DNA of 64,000 bases from Flavobacterium sp. N502540. Lineage in GTDB: Bacteria > Bacteroidota > Bacteroidia > Flavobacteriales > Flavobacteriaceae. Shown here piece after piece: positions 42,320-52,535 of this stretch (positions are counted from its first letter, which is position 1; every line of letters begins with the position of its first letter). The stretch covers positions 2,790,001 to 2,854,000 of the forward strand of contig NZ_CP110012.1 of assembly GCF_025947365.1 (NCBI RefSeq), in the 5' to 3' direction. The position numbers and the translations under genes are program-made. The notes under the pieces were generated by a model that was not told where the DNA came from, searched no databases, and saw only the letters and a program-made list of their open reading frames with translations.

Positions 42320-42648
42320 ATGACAGAGAATGAAATTTCAGCGATCGTAGTCGATTCGATGTCTGTTATAAAATACATGTAAAACTTGGACCAGGATTAT
42401 TAGAATCTGTTTATGAAGCAATTTTGTATCATGAATTAACGAAGAGGGGTTTACGTGTAGAAAGACAAAAGCCCTTGCCCGTAATTTGGGATCAAATTAA
42501 ATTAGACATCGGATTTAGAGCTGATTTAATAGTAGAAAACAAAGTGATTTTAGAAATTAAATCAATTGCACAAATTACAGATGTTCATGCAAAACAAGTT
42601 TTGACTTATCTAAAAGTTACCAAAAATGAAATTAGGATTATTAGTTAA
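42320..42648 (+). pseudogene. GxxExxY family protein, frameshifted
   Basis: ATG 42320 starts MTENEISAIVVD, a normal N-terminus of GxxExxY proteins (PD-(D/E)XK-like fold). In that frame a stop follows soon after. From about 42358 another frame continues DVCYKIHVKLGPGLLESVYE, which includes the family GxxExxY motif, and runs to a normal end at 42648 (IGFRADLIVENKVILEIKSI). A 1-base insertion or 2-base deletion near 42350-42360 explains this. The gene is enclosed by inverted repeats. Confidence 0.85.
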
Positions 42649-42705
42649 TTTTAATGTCCCAATCATTAAATATGGCATTAAAAGAGTAGTGAGTAATCTG
42701 TGATA

Positions 42706-42750
42706 AAAAGCTTTAAAAAACTTTGCGACTCCGCGTCTTTGCTAGATGAG
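42706..42750 (-). repeat. Right inverted repeat of the GxxExxY element
   Basis: AAGCTTTAAAAAACTTTGCG then ACTCCGCGTCTTTGCTAGAT is the inverse of the left repeat with a few changes. The two define an element of about 540 bp with the GxxExxY gene as its only content. Confidence 0.75.
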
Positions 42751-42852
42751 CAAATTCAGAAGTAACGAGTTTTTTTATAGATAAAAGAGATAGGTTTTTA
42801 AGTTTTGTTTTGTTTTATTTGTAGGATTATTAAATAAATAAATTTACCAAAC

Positions 42853-43605
42853 ATGAAAAGAATTCTATGTTTCTTTAGTATTTTATCACTTATTTTAGCT
42901 TCTTGCTCCAGTAATGTTGAAAGTGCTGTCAATGCAGAAAATGTGCTTTTGCCCATGACAGAAAAATACACAAATGCCTCTTATCCGGAAGATAGCAGTA
43001 CTGTGACTTATGCTTATGATGGAAACAAAATTACCAGTTTAACATACGACAATGGATCTGCAGTTGTATTTACGTATACCGGTAATTTAATAACAAAAGC
43101 AGTATATACAGAAACTTACGAAGGTACAACTCATACAAGTACTACTACTTTTACATATGAAAATGATAAACTTAAATCTACATTAAAAGTTAACTCGGGA
43201 AATTCTTTGCATAAAAAAAGAACTTATACCTACAATGCAGACGGAACAATTTCGACGATTACACTTCTAATTAATCCACAAACCCTTGAAGAAACTGAAG
43301 ATTCATCCACTATTCTTACTCTGGATGTTAATGGTAATATTATTAAAGAAGAATCGGATGGTTTTACGACTGTAGTAGAATATGATACTAAAAACAGCCC
43401 TTTCAAAAGTATATTAGGATATAGCTCATTGCTGGACTCCGATGTTTTTGATCAGGACGCTAACTCTTCAAATAACCTGATAAAAGTGACTGATATATCT
43501 GGCGATGGTAGTCAGGATATAAACACTTATGTGAATACATACAATAGTGATAATTATTTGACTAAATCGGTAAATGGTGTTGAAACAAAAGAGTATACCT
43601 ATTAA
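42853..43605 (+). CDS. Lipoprotein with YD/RHS-like repeats
   Basis: The 250-residue product has a lipoprotein signal (LSLILASCSS) and then repeated strand pairs of the type VTYAYDGNKITSLTYDNG, TFTYENDKLKSTLKV and RTYTYNADGTISTITLL. It ends NSDNYLTKSVNGVETKEYTY, the pattern of YD-type beta repeats in Bacteroidota lipoproteins. Function is unknown; surface exposure is likely. A decayed paralogue of its C-terminal half lies at 45904-46135. Confidence 0.85.
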   Translation: MKRILCFFSILSLILASCSSNVESAVNAENVLLPMTEKYTNASYPEDSSTVTYAYDGNKITSLTYDNGSAVVFTYTGNLITKAVYTETYEGTTHTSTTTFTYENDKLKSTLKVNSGNSLHKKRTYTYNADGTISTITLLINPQTLEETEDSSTILTLDVNGNIIKEESDGFTTVVEYDTKNSPFKSILGYSSLLDSDVFDQDANSSNNLIKVTDISGDGSQDINTYVNTYNSDNYLTKSVNGVETKEYTY

Positions 43606-43680
43606 AAAAAAACAATTAGAAAAATAGAAGTACTCTCAAAAGCTTATTTGAAAACAAACTAGCTCCGGTAAGAAAAATGT

Positions 43681-43714
43681 AAATCCGACAAGTTTTTAAA
43701 ACCTGTCGGATTTT
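43681..43714 (+). terminator. Terminator of the YD-like lipoprotein gene
   Basis: AAATCCGACA and TGTCGGATTT pair, extended inside by GTTTT/AAAAC. The T tract continues after the stem. Confidence 0.85.
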
Positions 43715-43825
43715 ATATTTTATCGTATTTCAATCAAAGGGAGAAATCTTTGTTCGAAATGACAAATAGTGCTTTTCGATTGATTATTCAAGAAAACTCA
43801 GAACCTTAGCAGCTTAGCCTCTTAA

Positions 43826-45571
43826 CTATTTTCGTTCCCCAATCTGCTGGCGCCACATTGCGTAGTAAAGTCCTTTCTCAAAAATTAAATCTTCGTGTTT
43901 TCCTTGTTCGATGATTTTTCCTTGCTCCAGTACAAATATTTTGTCGGCGTGCATTACGGTTGATAAACGGTGCGCAATCAGAACCGTGATTCTGTTTTTA
44001 TCGGATATATTACGAATAGTAGTATTGATTTCTTCTTCGGTAATAGAATCCAGGGCAGAAGTAGCTTCATCAAAAATCAATAAATTCGGATTTCTTAAAA
44101 TAGCACGGGCAATCGACAAACGTTGTTTTTCACCACCGGAGACTTTAATTCCGCCTTCACCAATTGTAGTGTTTAAACCGTCTTCAGCACGTTGCAGCAG
44201 TTTTTCACAGCTTGCTCTTTTTAAGGCATCGTATAAGTCTTCATCGGTAGCGCTAGGTCTTACGAACAATAAATTCTCGCGAATTGTTCCTGAGAATAAC
44301 TGAGCGTCCTGAGTAACGAATCCTAATTGTTTTCTTAAATCCAGTAAGTCAATTTCTGTAGAGTCGATGTCGTTGTAAAATACCTGACCTTCGGCTGGGG
44401 TGTACAATCCAACGAGTAATTTGACCAAAGTTGTTTTTCCTGATCCTGACGGGCCCACAAATGCAACTGTCTGTCCCTGTTTAATTTCGAAATTGATATT
44501 TTCAACCGCTTTAAATTTAGCGGTTTTATGCTGAAAACTTACATTTGAAAAGAGTAAAGACTGAATCGCTCCAACATGCTTTGGGTTTTTTGGACGAAAT
44601 TCTTTCGGAGCACTCAATAAGGTCTTAAAATTCTCCATCGAAACTTTAGTTTCATTTAAGGCAATAATGAAATTTCCAAGTTCCTGAAGCGGTCCGAAAA
44701 TGAAAAAAGTAAAGAAAACCATCGTTAGTAAATCACCCACAATAATTTTTCCTCCAAATAAGAAATAATATAAAGTGAAAACCACACAAGTTCTCAAAAA
44801 ATGTACGGTTGTGCCCTGAATAAAACTCAAACTCCTGATGAAACGGATTTTTTCAAGTTCAAGTTGCAGGATTTTAAAGGTGTTCAGGTTTAGACGTTTT
44901 TCTTCCTGATACGTCAATCCAAGACTTTTTACAAGTTCAATGTTTCTTAAACTTTCGGTGGTGGAACCAGCCAAAGCATTGGTTTGATTTACGATTTTTT
45001 TAGAGACAATTTTGATTTTTTTACCCAGGTACGAACTAACCAGAGCAATTATTGGTGCTGTGATCAAAAAGATAATCGAAATACGATAATCGATTCGGGC
45101 GACATAAACAATTACAAATACAAAGCCAATCACCGTCTGGAAGATTAAAGAAATAGATAGTGTGATTAATTTCTCAGAATCAGAGCGTACTTTGGTGAGT
45201 TTACTTAACGTTTCACCGCTTCGTTGGTCTTCAAATTCGGCAAACGGCAGGTCCAGTGATTTTTTAATTCCGTCCGTGTACATCTGTGCTCCGGTACGCT
45301 GAATGACAACATTGGTAAAATAGTCCTGAAAGTTTTTGGTAATTCTCGATACCATAGCAGCACCAAGTGAAAGTCCTAACCAAAATGCTAATGATTTGAT
45401 AAAACCGACTGCGTTTCCATCGTATTTATGTAAACCAACACCGCAATCCTGCATTAATTTACCGGTAATAATAGAGTCTGATAAACTGAAACAAATGTTG
45501 ATCGAAGCCATAATCAAAGCAAAAAATAGTAACATTTTATGTTTGATTATATAAGAATACAGTAATTTCAT
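43826..45571 (-). CDS. ABC exporter, fused permease and ATPase
   Basis: About 581 residues: six membrane helices (about residues 15-290 from the chosen start) followed by an ATPase domain with Walker A GPSGSGKTTLVKLL, signature VSGGEKQRLSIARAIL, Walker B NLLIFDEATSALD and an H-loop AHRLSTV. It would work as a homodimer exporting a lipid, peptide or drug. ATG 45571 is chosen because it directly precedes the first helix; the frame continues upstream only to a TTG at 45664. The substrate cannot be told from sequence. Confidence 0.93.
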   Translation of the reverse strand: MKLLYSYIIKHKMLLFFALIMASINICFSLSDSIITGKLMQDCGVGLHKYDGNAVGFIKSLAFWLGLSLGAAMVSRITKNFQDYFTNVVIQRTGAQMYTDGIKKSLDLPFAEFEDQRSGETLSKLTKVRSDSEKLITLSISLIFQTVIGFVFVIVYVARIDYRISIIFLITAPIIALVSSYLGKKIKIVSKKIVNQTNALAGSTTESLRNIELVKSLGLTYQEEKRLNLNTFKILQLELEKIRFIRSLSFIQGTTVHFLRTCVVFTLYYFLFGGKIIVGDLLTMVFFTFFIFGPLQELGNFIIALNETKVSMENFKTLLSAPKEFRPKNPKHVGAIQSLLFSNVSFQHKTAKFKAVENINFEIKQGQTVAFVGPSGSGKTTLVKLLVGLYTPAEGQVFYNDIDSTEIDLLDLRKQLGFVTQDAQLFSGTIRENLLFVRPSATDEDLYDALKRASCEKLLQRAEDGLNTTIGEGGIKVSGGEKQRLSIARAILRNPNLLIFDEATSALDSITEEEINTTIRNISDKNRITVLIAHRLSTVMHADKIFVLEQGKIIEQGKHEDLIFEKGLYYAMWRQQIGERK

Positions 45572-45903
45572 AAGTGAGTTTGAATTTATGGAAGGTGTAA
45601 AAGTAGTGAATTGTTTAACACTGTTAAATGGATTTTTGTTATTAAAAATGTAATTTTTTTGCAAAATGATTTAAGTGCAGGTGATGTGTTATTTTAATTC
45701 AGAACCCGTATTCCATTTTTTTAATCCGTAAGCAATAAGTAAATACAAGAAAATAGCTAGGTATTTATACGGTTTTTTGTTTTTTAGTTATTTTTTTTCT
45801 AAAATTTTTTTTAGCGTATATTGTTCATTATTAGTGCCTTAGGTTTGTTTTGGATTGAGTTCTGTGTTTTCGATGTGGAATCCCGTAAGGTTTTGATTCT
45901 GAG
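45572..45903. other. Intergenic region upstream of the ABC exporter
   Basis: AT-rich sequence with long T runs at 45779-45812. No intact gene or full promoter was recognised. The right end merges into a decayed lipoprotein fragment. Confidence 0.4.
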
Positions 45904-46135
45904 GTGTATTACGTTTGTAATGCTAAAAATAATGCTGGTAAAAATATTTTAGGATTTGATAAAATTTCTTTTGTGGATGGAGAAGGAAGCGGAGTTTTTG
46001 ACAATGAAATTGCAGATACTTTAGGAAAGAATATATGTTCTATCTATAAGTTAGGCGTATAATACAGCCGGATATCCTGAAAAAAGCATTGATAATGCTG
46101 AAGGATTAAAATATACATCTGAATATTTCTATTAG
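45904..46135 (+). pseudogene. Decayed C-terminal fragment of a YD-like lipoprotein
   Basis: One frame reads NAKNNAGKNILGFDKISFVD and stops at 46060; another from 46058 continues YNTAGYPEKSIDNAEGLKYT to a stop at 46135. These parts line up with YDTKNSPFKSILGYSSLLDS and YNSDNYLTKSVNGVETKEYT of the intact lipoprotein at 42853-43605. The N-terminal half is missing and there is a frameshift near 46057, so it is a pseudogene. Confidence 0.7.
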
Positions 46136-46231
46136 TAGAAAGTTTAAAATTTGGGGGCGAAAAGTCGGGGGCATTTTGTTTTCGGCTTTTTTGTTTGTGA
46201 AAAATAACCGAAATTTACACAAAACAACTTC

Positions 46232-47188
46232 ATGCAATTCAGAACCCAGATTCCAGTTTCAAAAAGCAATAATCCAATCGATTATCATTCGAAGATCATT
46301 TCTATGGGATCTTGTTTTGCGGAAAACATGGCAGAGAAATTTGATTATTTTAAGCTTCAGAACGAAACCAATCCATTTGGAATTATCTTCAATCCTGTTT
46401 CTATTGAGAAAGTGATTCAGAGAGTAGTTACACAGGAGTTTTTTACGGAGAAAGATGTTTTTTTTCATAACGAACGCTGGCATTGTTTTGAAGTTCATTC
46501 AGATTTGAGTCATTCCGATCGACAGGAGTTGTTGCAAACACTTAATGAAGCAATTAGTAAAACAAACAAACAAATTAAAGAGGCGACTCACATCATAATA
46601 ACTTATGGAACTTCGTGGATTTACAGAAATATTGAAAGTAACGAAGTAGTCGCTAATTGTCATAAAGTACCGCAAAAACAATTCACGAAAGAATTATTGA
46701 CGGTTGATGCAATTCAGAAAAGCATTCAAAATACCATCCGTTTAATTCATGGCTTAAACCCCAATATAAATTTCATTTTTACCATTTCACCAGTGCGTCA
46801 TATCAAAGACGGTTTTGTAGAAAATCAATTGAGTAAGTCACATTTATTTACGGGACTTCACCAGAATCTGCAATCTAAAATTGAGAATCAGCAATTAGAA
46901 TATTTTCCTTCTTACGAAATTATGATGGACGAACTTCGTGATTATCGTTTTTATGCCGAAGATATGCTGCATCCGAATGCTGTAGCAATTGACTATATCT
47001 GGCAGAGATTCAGTGAAAATTATATTGCAGAGAATAGCATTCTGACCTTGCAGGAAGTGGGCGAAATTCAAAAAAGTCTGCACCATCGAAGCTTTAATCC
47101 GGAATCTGAACAGCATCAGAAATTTTTAGTCAAGCTTCGTCAGAAAATAAAAACGGTAGAAGAAAAATGGCCGCATATTAAGTTCTAA
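46232..47188 (+). CDS. GSCFA domain protein
   Basis: The 318-residue protein carries the family-defining GSCFAENM motif near residue 26-33, followed by NPFGIIFNPVSIEKVI and, later, TYGTSWIYRN and FTISPVRHIKDG. GSCFA proteins are distant SGNH/GDSL-like hydrolases of unknown substrate, widespread in Bacteroidota. Ser in GSCF and the late DMLHPN Asp/His fit a hydrolase. No signal peptide is seen. It stands alone on the plus strand. Confidence 0.93.
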   Translation: MQFRTQIPVSKSNNPIDYHSKIISMGSCFAENMAEKFDYFKLQNETNPFGIIFNPVSIEKVIQRVVTQEFFTEKDVFFHNERWHCFEVHSDLSHSDRQELLQTLNEAISKTNKQIKEATHIIITYGTSWIYRNIESNEVVANCHKVPQKQFTKELLTVDAIQKSIQNTIRLIHGLNPNINFIFTISPVRHIKDGFVENQLSKSHLFTGLHQNLQSKIENQQLEYFPSYEIMMDELRDYRFYAEDMLHPNAVAIDYIWQRFSENYIAENSILTLQEVGEIQKSLHHRSFNPESEQHQKFLVKLRQKIKTVEEKWPHIKF

Positions 47189-47450
47189 AACCTTCTGTAC
47201 TTTTAAGATATTTTGATATTCAGTGCATTGCGGGTATTTGCTAAAATTTAAAATATCAATTTCAACAGAGCAGAATTCTTTATGTTTCCACTCGGTAATC
47301 ACAATAGCAAACGTAAGAAAATAATTATTTGTTGCTAAATTTTAGAATAATTACAGGTAATTATGTAAATTGTTTGAGTTTAAATTTTACAAATTTGTTT
47401 TTGCAGATTTGTCTAAATCAAACTTTAATCTAAATGTGTTTTATTGACGT

Positions 47451-50400
47451 ATGAATAAGAAAACCATTCATTTTCTAAAAAAAACACTTCGTGTACTGCT
47501 TTGGTGCATGGCTTCTGTAATTACACTTTTGTTGCTTCTTATTGTATTAATTCAGGTTCCTTCCGTCCAGAATTTCGTAAAAGATAAGGCCATTACTTAT
47601 CTGCATAAAAAGATAAAAACCAAAGTTTCGTTAGATCATATTTCGATAAAATTTCCGAAAGACATTGTTTTGGAAGGATTTTACTTTGAAGATCAAAAAA
47701 AGGATACTCTCTTAAGCGGAAAACGTCTGGAGTTGGATGTTGATTTGTTTAAATTGATCAACAGTGAATTGGAGATTAATTCGGTTTCACTGCAAAATAC
47801 CACAGCCCGTATTTCAAGGGACAAAAAAGGAGCTTTTAATTTTGATTATATTATTAAAGCGTTTGAGTCGAAAGAACCAAAGGTTGAAGATCCGAACAGC
47901 CAGCCTTTTAAAATTTCGATTGTAAAAATAAATCTGGATAACGTCAGGTTTGATTTTAAAGATGATTTTTCTAAAAACGACACTCGTGTAAAACTCACGC
48001 ATTTTGATACCAAATTCCGGGAATTCGATTTAGATAAAATGAATTTCAACATTCCGGATATCAATCTAAGCGGATTAAAGGTAGTTTTGAATCAGGATGT
48101 GGTCGAAAAGATCGCTAAAGCATCAGTGCAAACGATAGATACCGTCTCGAAAAGAGTAGATTTCAATTTGAAGTTAGGAAACATCAGATTAGCAAAAATT
48201 GATATTGTTTACGACAACAAAGATTCCAAATTAGATTCCGGAATACAACTGGATCGGTTGAATGTAGCCGTAAACAAAATTGATCTGAACCGTCAATTAT
48301 TGGATTTCGAAGCTTTCGAACTTAAAAATTTAAAAGGGAATTTACGGTTGGGCGCAAAAGACAAACAGCTTCAAACTCCCGATTTAGATACTACTGCCAT
48401 AAAACAGGCAGGATGGAAAGTAAAGTTGAATGTTATAGACATCCAAAATATAGCGTTCAAATTTGATGATATGCAGTCAAAACCAATTTCGAAAGGAGTT
48501 GATTACAGTCATATGGATCTTAGTAAGGTTAATTTTAAAGCAGAAGAATTGTATTATGGGAACGATACAATTTCAGGAAATATAAAAACGCTGACCTTAA
48601 ACGATAAAAGCGGCTTGCAGCTTCAGGCTTTAAAAACCAATTTCTTTTATGGACCAAAGAACGCTTACCTGAACAATTTGTATTTAAAAACACCCCAAAC
48701 GCTTTTTCAGAATAGTATAAAAGTGAGTTATCCTTCTATCGCTTCTGTTTCCAAAGATTTGGGTAATCTTACTTTAGAGGCCAATTTAAATCAGTCCAAA
48801 ATCGGTTTTAAAGATGTCCTGCTTTTCGCTCCCGATTTACAGAAAACCAATCCGTTTAAGAGTAATCCAAATGCCGTTTTGAAGGTCAATGCACGTTTGA
48901 GTGGGAAGATAAAAGATCTGAATATTGCACAGTTCGAAATGAGCGGAATCGGAGCTACAAAAGTTGCTGTTTCAGGAAAGATAAAAGGGATGCCTGATGC
49001 ACAAAAAGCGGATTACGATTTAGACATCAGAAAACTTTCAAGCACATCAAAAGATATTTATTCGTTTGTACCTGCGGGAACTGTTCCAAAGAATATTCAA
49101 TTGCCTTCACAGCTGAATTTACAAGGAAAGTTCAAAGGTTCTGTTGCCAATTTTAAAACCAAGCTGGCTTTCAGCAGCAGTTTCGGAAATGCAAAAGTGG
49201 ATGCCTTGTTCGATCAGCGAGTGAAGAAAAAAGAAAAGTATGATGCGACCGTTTATTTGCTGAATTTTGATTTAGGTAAATTGATTAAAAACGATTCAAT
49301 AGGAAGAATTACGCTTAAAGCGAAAGTAAAAGGCAAGGGATTAGATCCAAAAACAGCGCAGGCAGAATTTGACGGATTGGTTCAGAAGGCCGTTTTTAAT
49401 CAATATACTTATAAAGATCTGGCTTTAAAAGGTAGTATCGAGAAAGGATCTTTTGTCATAAACTCCGGAATGAAAGACCCGAACCTGCATTTCGGTTTAA
49501 CGGCCAGTGGAAATACTGAAGAGAAATACCCTTCCATTCAGTTAAAATTAAACCTGGATATTGCCGATTTGGAAAAATTAAATCTGCATGCCGGTCCAAT
49601 GAAGCTGCGTGGAAATGTTGACGCTGATATTGCCAACAGTAATCCTGATTTTTTGAACGGAAAAGTATTTCTTTCAAACATTCAGATTGCACAGACAGCA
49701 GAACCTATCGTTCTCGATTCGATCAGGCTGATTGCTTTTGCCGATCAAAATAGAAACAATATCAAAGTTTCTTCTCAGTTTTTAAATGCGGAGGTTGATG
49801 GGAAATACAAACTGACGACTTTGACAGCAGCATTAAAAAAATCACTGTCAAAGTACATCGATTTAAAAAGTCCAAAAGTAAAAGGAGAAACGGATGAGCA
49901 GCGACTGGCTTTTACGGTGAAGATTGATAACGATCCCGTGTTACTGAAACTGCTTCCTGAATTAACGGGGTTGGAACCTGTTACTTTATCAGGAAAATAC
50001 AACAATGTAATCGATTCTCTGGAAATAAAAGGAAGTATTCCGAGAATTGTATATGCCGCTAATACCATTGCCGATGGGAAAATCAATATCGAAGCCAAAG
50101 AAAATGGTTTAGAATACAATGCTTCTTTTGGAACAATTGAGAGCGGTTCTTTAAAAATTCCATTTACAAGCTTATCCGGAAAAATTGAAAATAATGTTTT
50201 GGATTATGCCCTTGAAGTAAAAGATGTCAAAGAGAAACAACAGTATTTTATTGCGGGAGACTTAAAGCACGACGGTTCAAAAAACAGTTTCAGAATTGAT
50301 GCTCAAAATTTTATTCTGAATTATGATAAATGGAATATAGATCCGGAGAATTTGGTGGAGTTTGGAGGTAAAAGGTTGTTTGTCAATAAATTTTATTTAG

Positions 50401-52535
50401 AAAATTCAGGAAACGAATTAAAAGTTCAATCGCAGGGAGATCAGGATAATGCACCACTACAAGTTGATTTTGCAAATTTCAAAATAGAGACGATTATGAA
50501 CATCGTCAAAAAAGACCAATTGTTAATGCAGGGTCTGATTAATGGACATGCACTGGTTGAAAATGTAATGACAAAACCCACTTTTACTTCGGACATAAAA
50601 GTAGATCAATTTGCTTTCAAAGGAGAGCCTGTTGGAGATATTACAGTAAAAGTAGACAATAAAACCCATAATTTGCTGGCAGCCAATATTACACTTAGTG
50701 GAGAAGGAAATGAGGTGAACCTGACCGGAAATTATAAAATTGACGATGGAAATCTAGATTTTAATCTGGATCTGAACAAATTATACATCAAAAGTATTCA
50801 GGGGTTCAGCATGGGCAATCTGACTGAGGGAACTGGATTTTTAGCAGGAAATTTCAAAATTACCGGAAATGCTGCTGCGCCAAAAGTAAACGGAGTACTG
50901 GAATTTAAAGAGACAGGTTTCAGAGTAACAAAATTTAATTCCTACTACAAAACAGAAGACGAAAAAATAACACTTCAGGATGACATTATCACTTTTGATA
51001 CCTTTACTTTTCATGATGAAAACGACAATGAACTGATTGTAAACGGAACCATTAAAGCAACAGATTATACCAAATTTGACTTTGGCTTAACTGTAGTTGC
51101 AGATAATTTCAGAGCGATACATTCAGAAGAAAAAGACAATGATTTGTTTTATGGAGATTTGGTGTTAGACAGCAAGCTGAATATCAAAGGAACACTCGAA
51201 AATCCTGTAGTTGGCGGCAATATTAAAATAAATAAAGACACTAAATTTACAGTTGTGATGCCGCAATCAGATCCTTCAATCGCCGATCGGGAAGGGATAG
51301 TTGAATTTGTAGACGAAGACAATCAATATCTGAAACAAACTGTTGCAATGGAGCAAAAACTCAATCAGTCGCGGTTAGTGGGTATGGACGTTAGTGTGGC
51401 TATTGCCATCGACAAAGAGGCAGAACTTACTTTGGTTATCGATAAAGGGAACGGTGATTATCTGAATCTAAAAGGAGAGGCAGAACTTACAGGCGGAATC
51501 GATCCGTCCGGTAAAACAACGCTGACCGGTAAGTATGAATTCTCAGGTGGGGCGTATGAGATGAATTTCAATATGATCCGACGAAAATTTGATATTCAGA
51601 AAGGAAGTTATATCATATGGAATGGGGAACCGACTATGGCTAATTTGAACATTACGGCTATTTATAAAGTAAACGCCGCACCAATAGATTTGGTAGGAAG
51701 TCAATTGCCAACGGATAATTCTACTCAGAGAAACACTTACAAACAGAAAATTCCGTTCGAAACTCTCTTGAAAATGAATGGTGAACTTTTGAAACCGGAA
51801 ATCACTTTTGATATTGTACTTCCGGAGGGGAATAATGATGTTTCCGGAGATGTTGTAACGCGTACGAAAACAAAACTCCAGCAGTTAAGACAAGAACCAG
51901 CGGAATTGAACAAACAGGTTTTTGCTCTTTTATTGTTGAATCGATTTATAGGTGAAAATCCATTTGCAAGTGAAAGCGGCGGAACGAGTGCAGAGTCTAT
52001 GGCACGACAAAGTGTGAGCAAAATTTTATCACAGCAGTTAAATGATCTTGCCGGAGAGTTAATTACGGGAGTTCAACTGGAATTTGATCTGGAGTCGACA
52101 GACGATTATACCTCAGGAACAAGAGAAAACAGAACCGACCTGAACGTCGGGGTTTCTAAAAAGTTGTTAAACGATCGATTAAAAGTTACCGTAGGGAGCA
52201 GTTTTGCCGTTGAGGGTCAGGAACGTGCCAACGAGCAAAGTGCCAATATTGCGGGAGATGTAGCATTGGATTATCAATTAACCAAAGATGGCCGTTATAT
52301 GGTTCGGGCTTACCGAAAAAATGAATATCAGGTGGCGGTCGAAGGTCAGGTAGTTGAAACCGGTGTTGCTTTTATCATCACCATGAGTTACAATAAATTC
52401 CGTGAACTTTTTCATCGAAGTGCAGCCGAAAAAGAAATGATTAGAGAAGAAAAATTGCGCAACGAAAAAAAGAAAAAGAAAGAGGAGGAGCAAAAAAAGG
52501 AAAATCAAATAGAAGGGAATGAGCAAAAAACTTAG
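47451..52535 (+). CDS. tamB: Translocation and assembly module protein TamB (AsmA-like/DUF490)
   Basis: This very long protein (1694 residues) has an N-terminal membrane helix (LLWCMASVITLLLLLIVLIQ), an AsmA-like start and many beta strands forming a periplasm-spanning groove. The C-terminal DUF490 domain includes GGIDPSGKTTLTGKYEFSGG and a charged tail (KKKKKEEEQKK). TamB proteins link inner and outer membranes and work in outer-membrane protein or lipid transport. The stop overlaps or nearly touches the next gene, a TamA-type barrel, which supports the assignment. Confidence 0.95.
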   Translation: MNKKTIHFLKKTLRVLLWCMASVITLLLLLIVLIQVPSVQNFVKDKAITYLHKKIKTKVSLDHISIKFPKDIVLEGFYFEDQKKDTLLSGKRLELDVDLFKLINSELEINSVSLQNTTARISRDKKGAFNFDYIIKAFESKEPKVEDPNSQPFKISIVKINLDNVRFDFKDDFSKNDTRVKLTHFDTKFREFDLDKMNFNIPDINLSGLKVVLNQDVVEKIAKASVQTIDTVSKRVDFNLKLGNIRLAKIDIVYDNKDSKLDSGIQLDRLNVAVNKIDLNRQLLDFEAFELKNLKGNLRLGAKDKQLQTPDLDTTAIKQAGWKVKLNVIDIQNIAFKFDDMQSKPISKGVDYSHMDLSKVNFKAEELYYGNDTISGNIKTLTLNDKSGLQLQALKTNFFYGPKNAYLNNLYLKTPQTLFQNSIKVSYPSIASVSKDLGNLTLEANLNQSKIGFKDVLLFAPDLQKTNPFKSNPNAVLKVNARLSGKIKDLNIAQFEMSGIGATKVAVSGKIKGMPDAQKADYDLDIRKLSSTSKDIYSFVPAGTVPKNIQLPSQLNLQGKFKGSVANFKTKLAFSSSFGNAKVDALFDQRVKKKEKYDATVYLLNFDLGKLIKNDSIGRITLKAKVKGKGLDPKTAQAEFDGLVQKAVFNQYTYKDLALKGSIEKGSFVINSGMKDPNLHFGLTASGNTEEKYPSIQLKLNLDIADLEKLNLHAGPMKLRGNVDADIANSNPDFLNGKVFLSNIQIAQTAEPIVLDSIRLIAFADQNRNNIKVSSQFLNAEVDGKYKLTTLTAALKKSLSKYIDLKSPKVKGETDEQRLAFTVKIDNDPVLLKLLPELTGLEPVTLSGKYNNVIDSLEIKGSIPRIVYAANTIADGKINIEAKENGLEYNASFGTIESGSLKIPFTSLSGKIENNVLDYALEVKDVKEKQQYFIAGDLKHDGSKNSFRIDAQNFILNYDKWNIDPENLVEFGGKRLFVNKFYLENSGNELKVQSQGDQDNAPLQVDFANFKIETIMNIVKKDQLLMQGLINGHALVENVMTKPTFTSDIKVDQFAFKGEPVGDITVKVDNKTHNLLAANITLSGEGNEVNLTGNYKIDDGNLDFNLDLNKLYIKSIQGFSMGNLTEGTGFLAGNFKITGNAAAPKVNGVLEFKETGFRVTKFNSYYKTEDEKITLQDDIITFDTFTFHDENDNELIVNGTIKATDYTKFDFGLTVVADNFRAIHSEEKDNDLFYGDLVLDSKLNIKGTLENPVVGGNIKINKDTKFTVVMPQSDPSIADREGIVEFVDEDNQYLKQTVAMEQKLNQSRLVGMDVSVAIAIDKEAELTLVIDKGNGDYLNLKGEAELTGGIDPSGKTTLTGKYEFSGGAYEMNFNMIRRKFDIQKGSYIIWNGEPTMANLNITAIYKVNAAPIDLVGSQLPTDNSTQRNTYKQKIPFETLLKMNGELLKPEITFDIVLPEGNNDVSGDVVTRTKTKLQQLRQEPAELNKQVFALLLLNRFIGENPFASESGGTSAESMARQSVSKILSQQLNDLAGELITGVQLEFDLESTDDYTSGTRENRTDLNVGVSKKLLNDRLKVTVGSSFAVEGQERANEQSANIAGDVALDYQLTKDGRYMVRAYRKNEYQVAVEGQVVETGVAFIITMSYNKFRELFHRSAAEKEMIREEKLRNEKKKKKEEEQKKENQIEGNEQKT

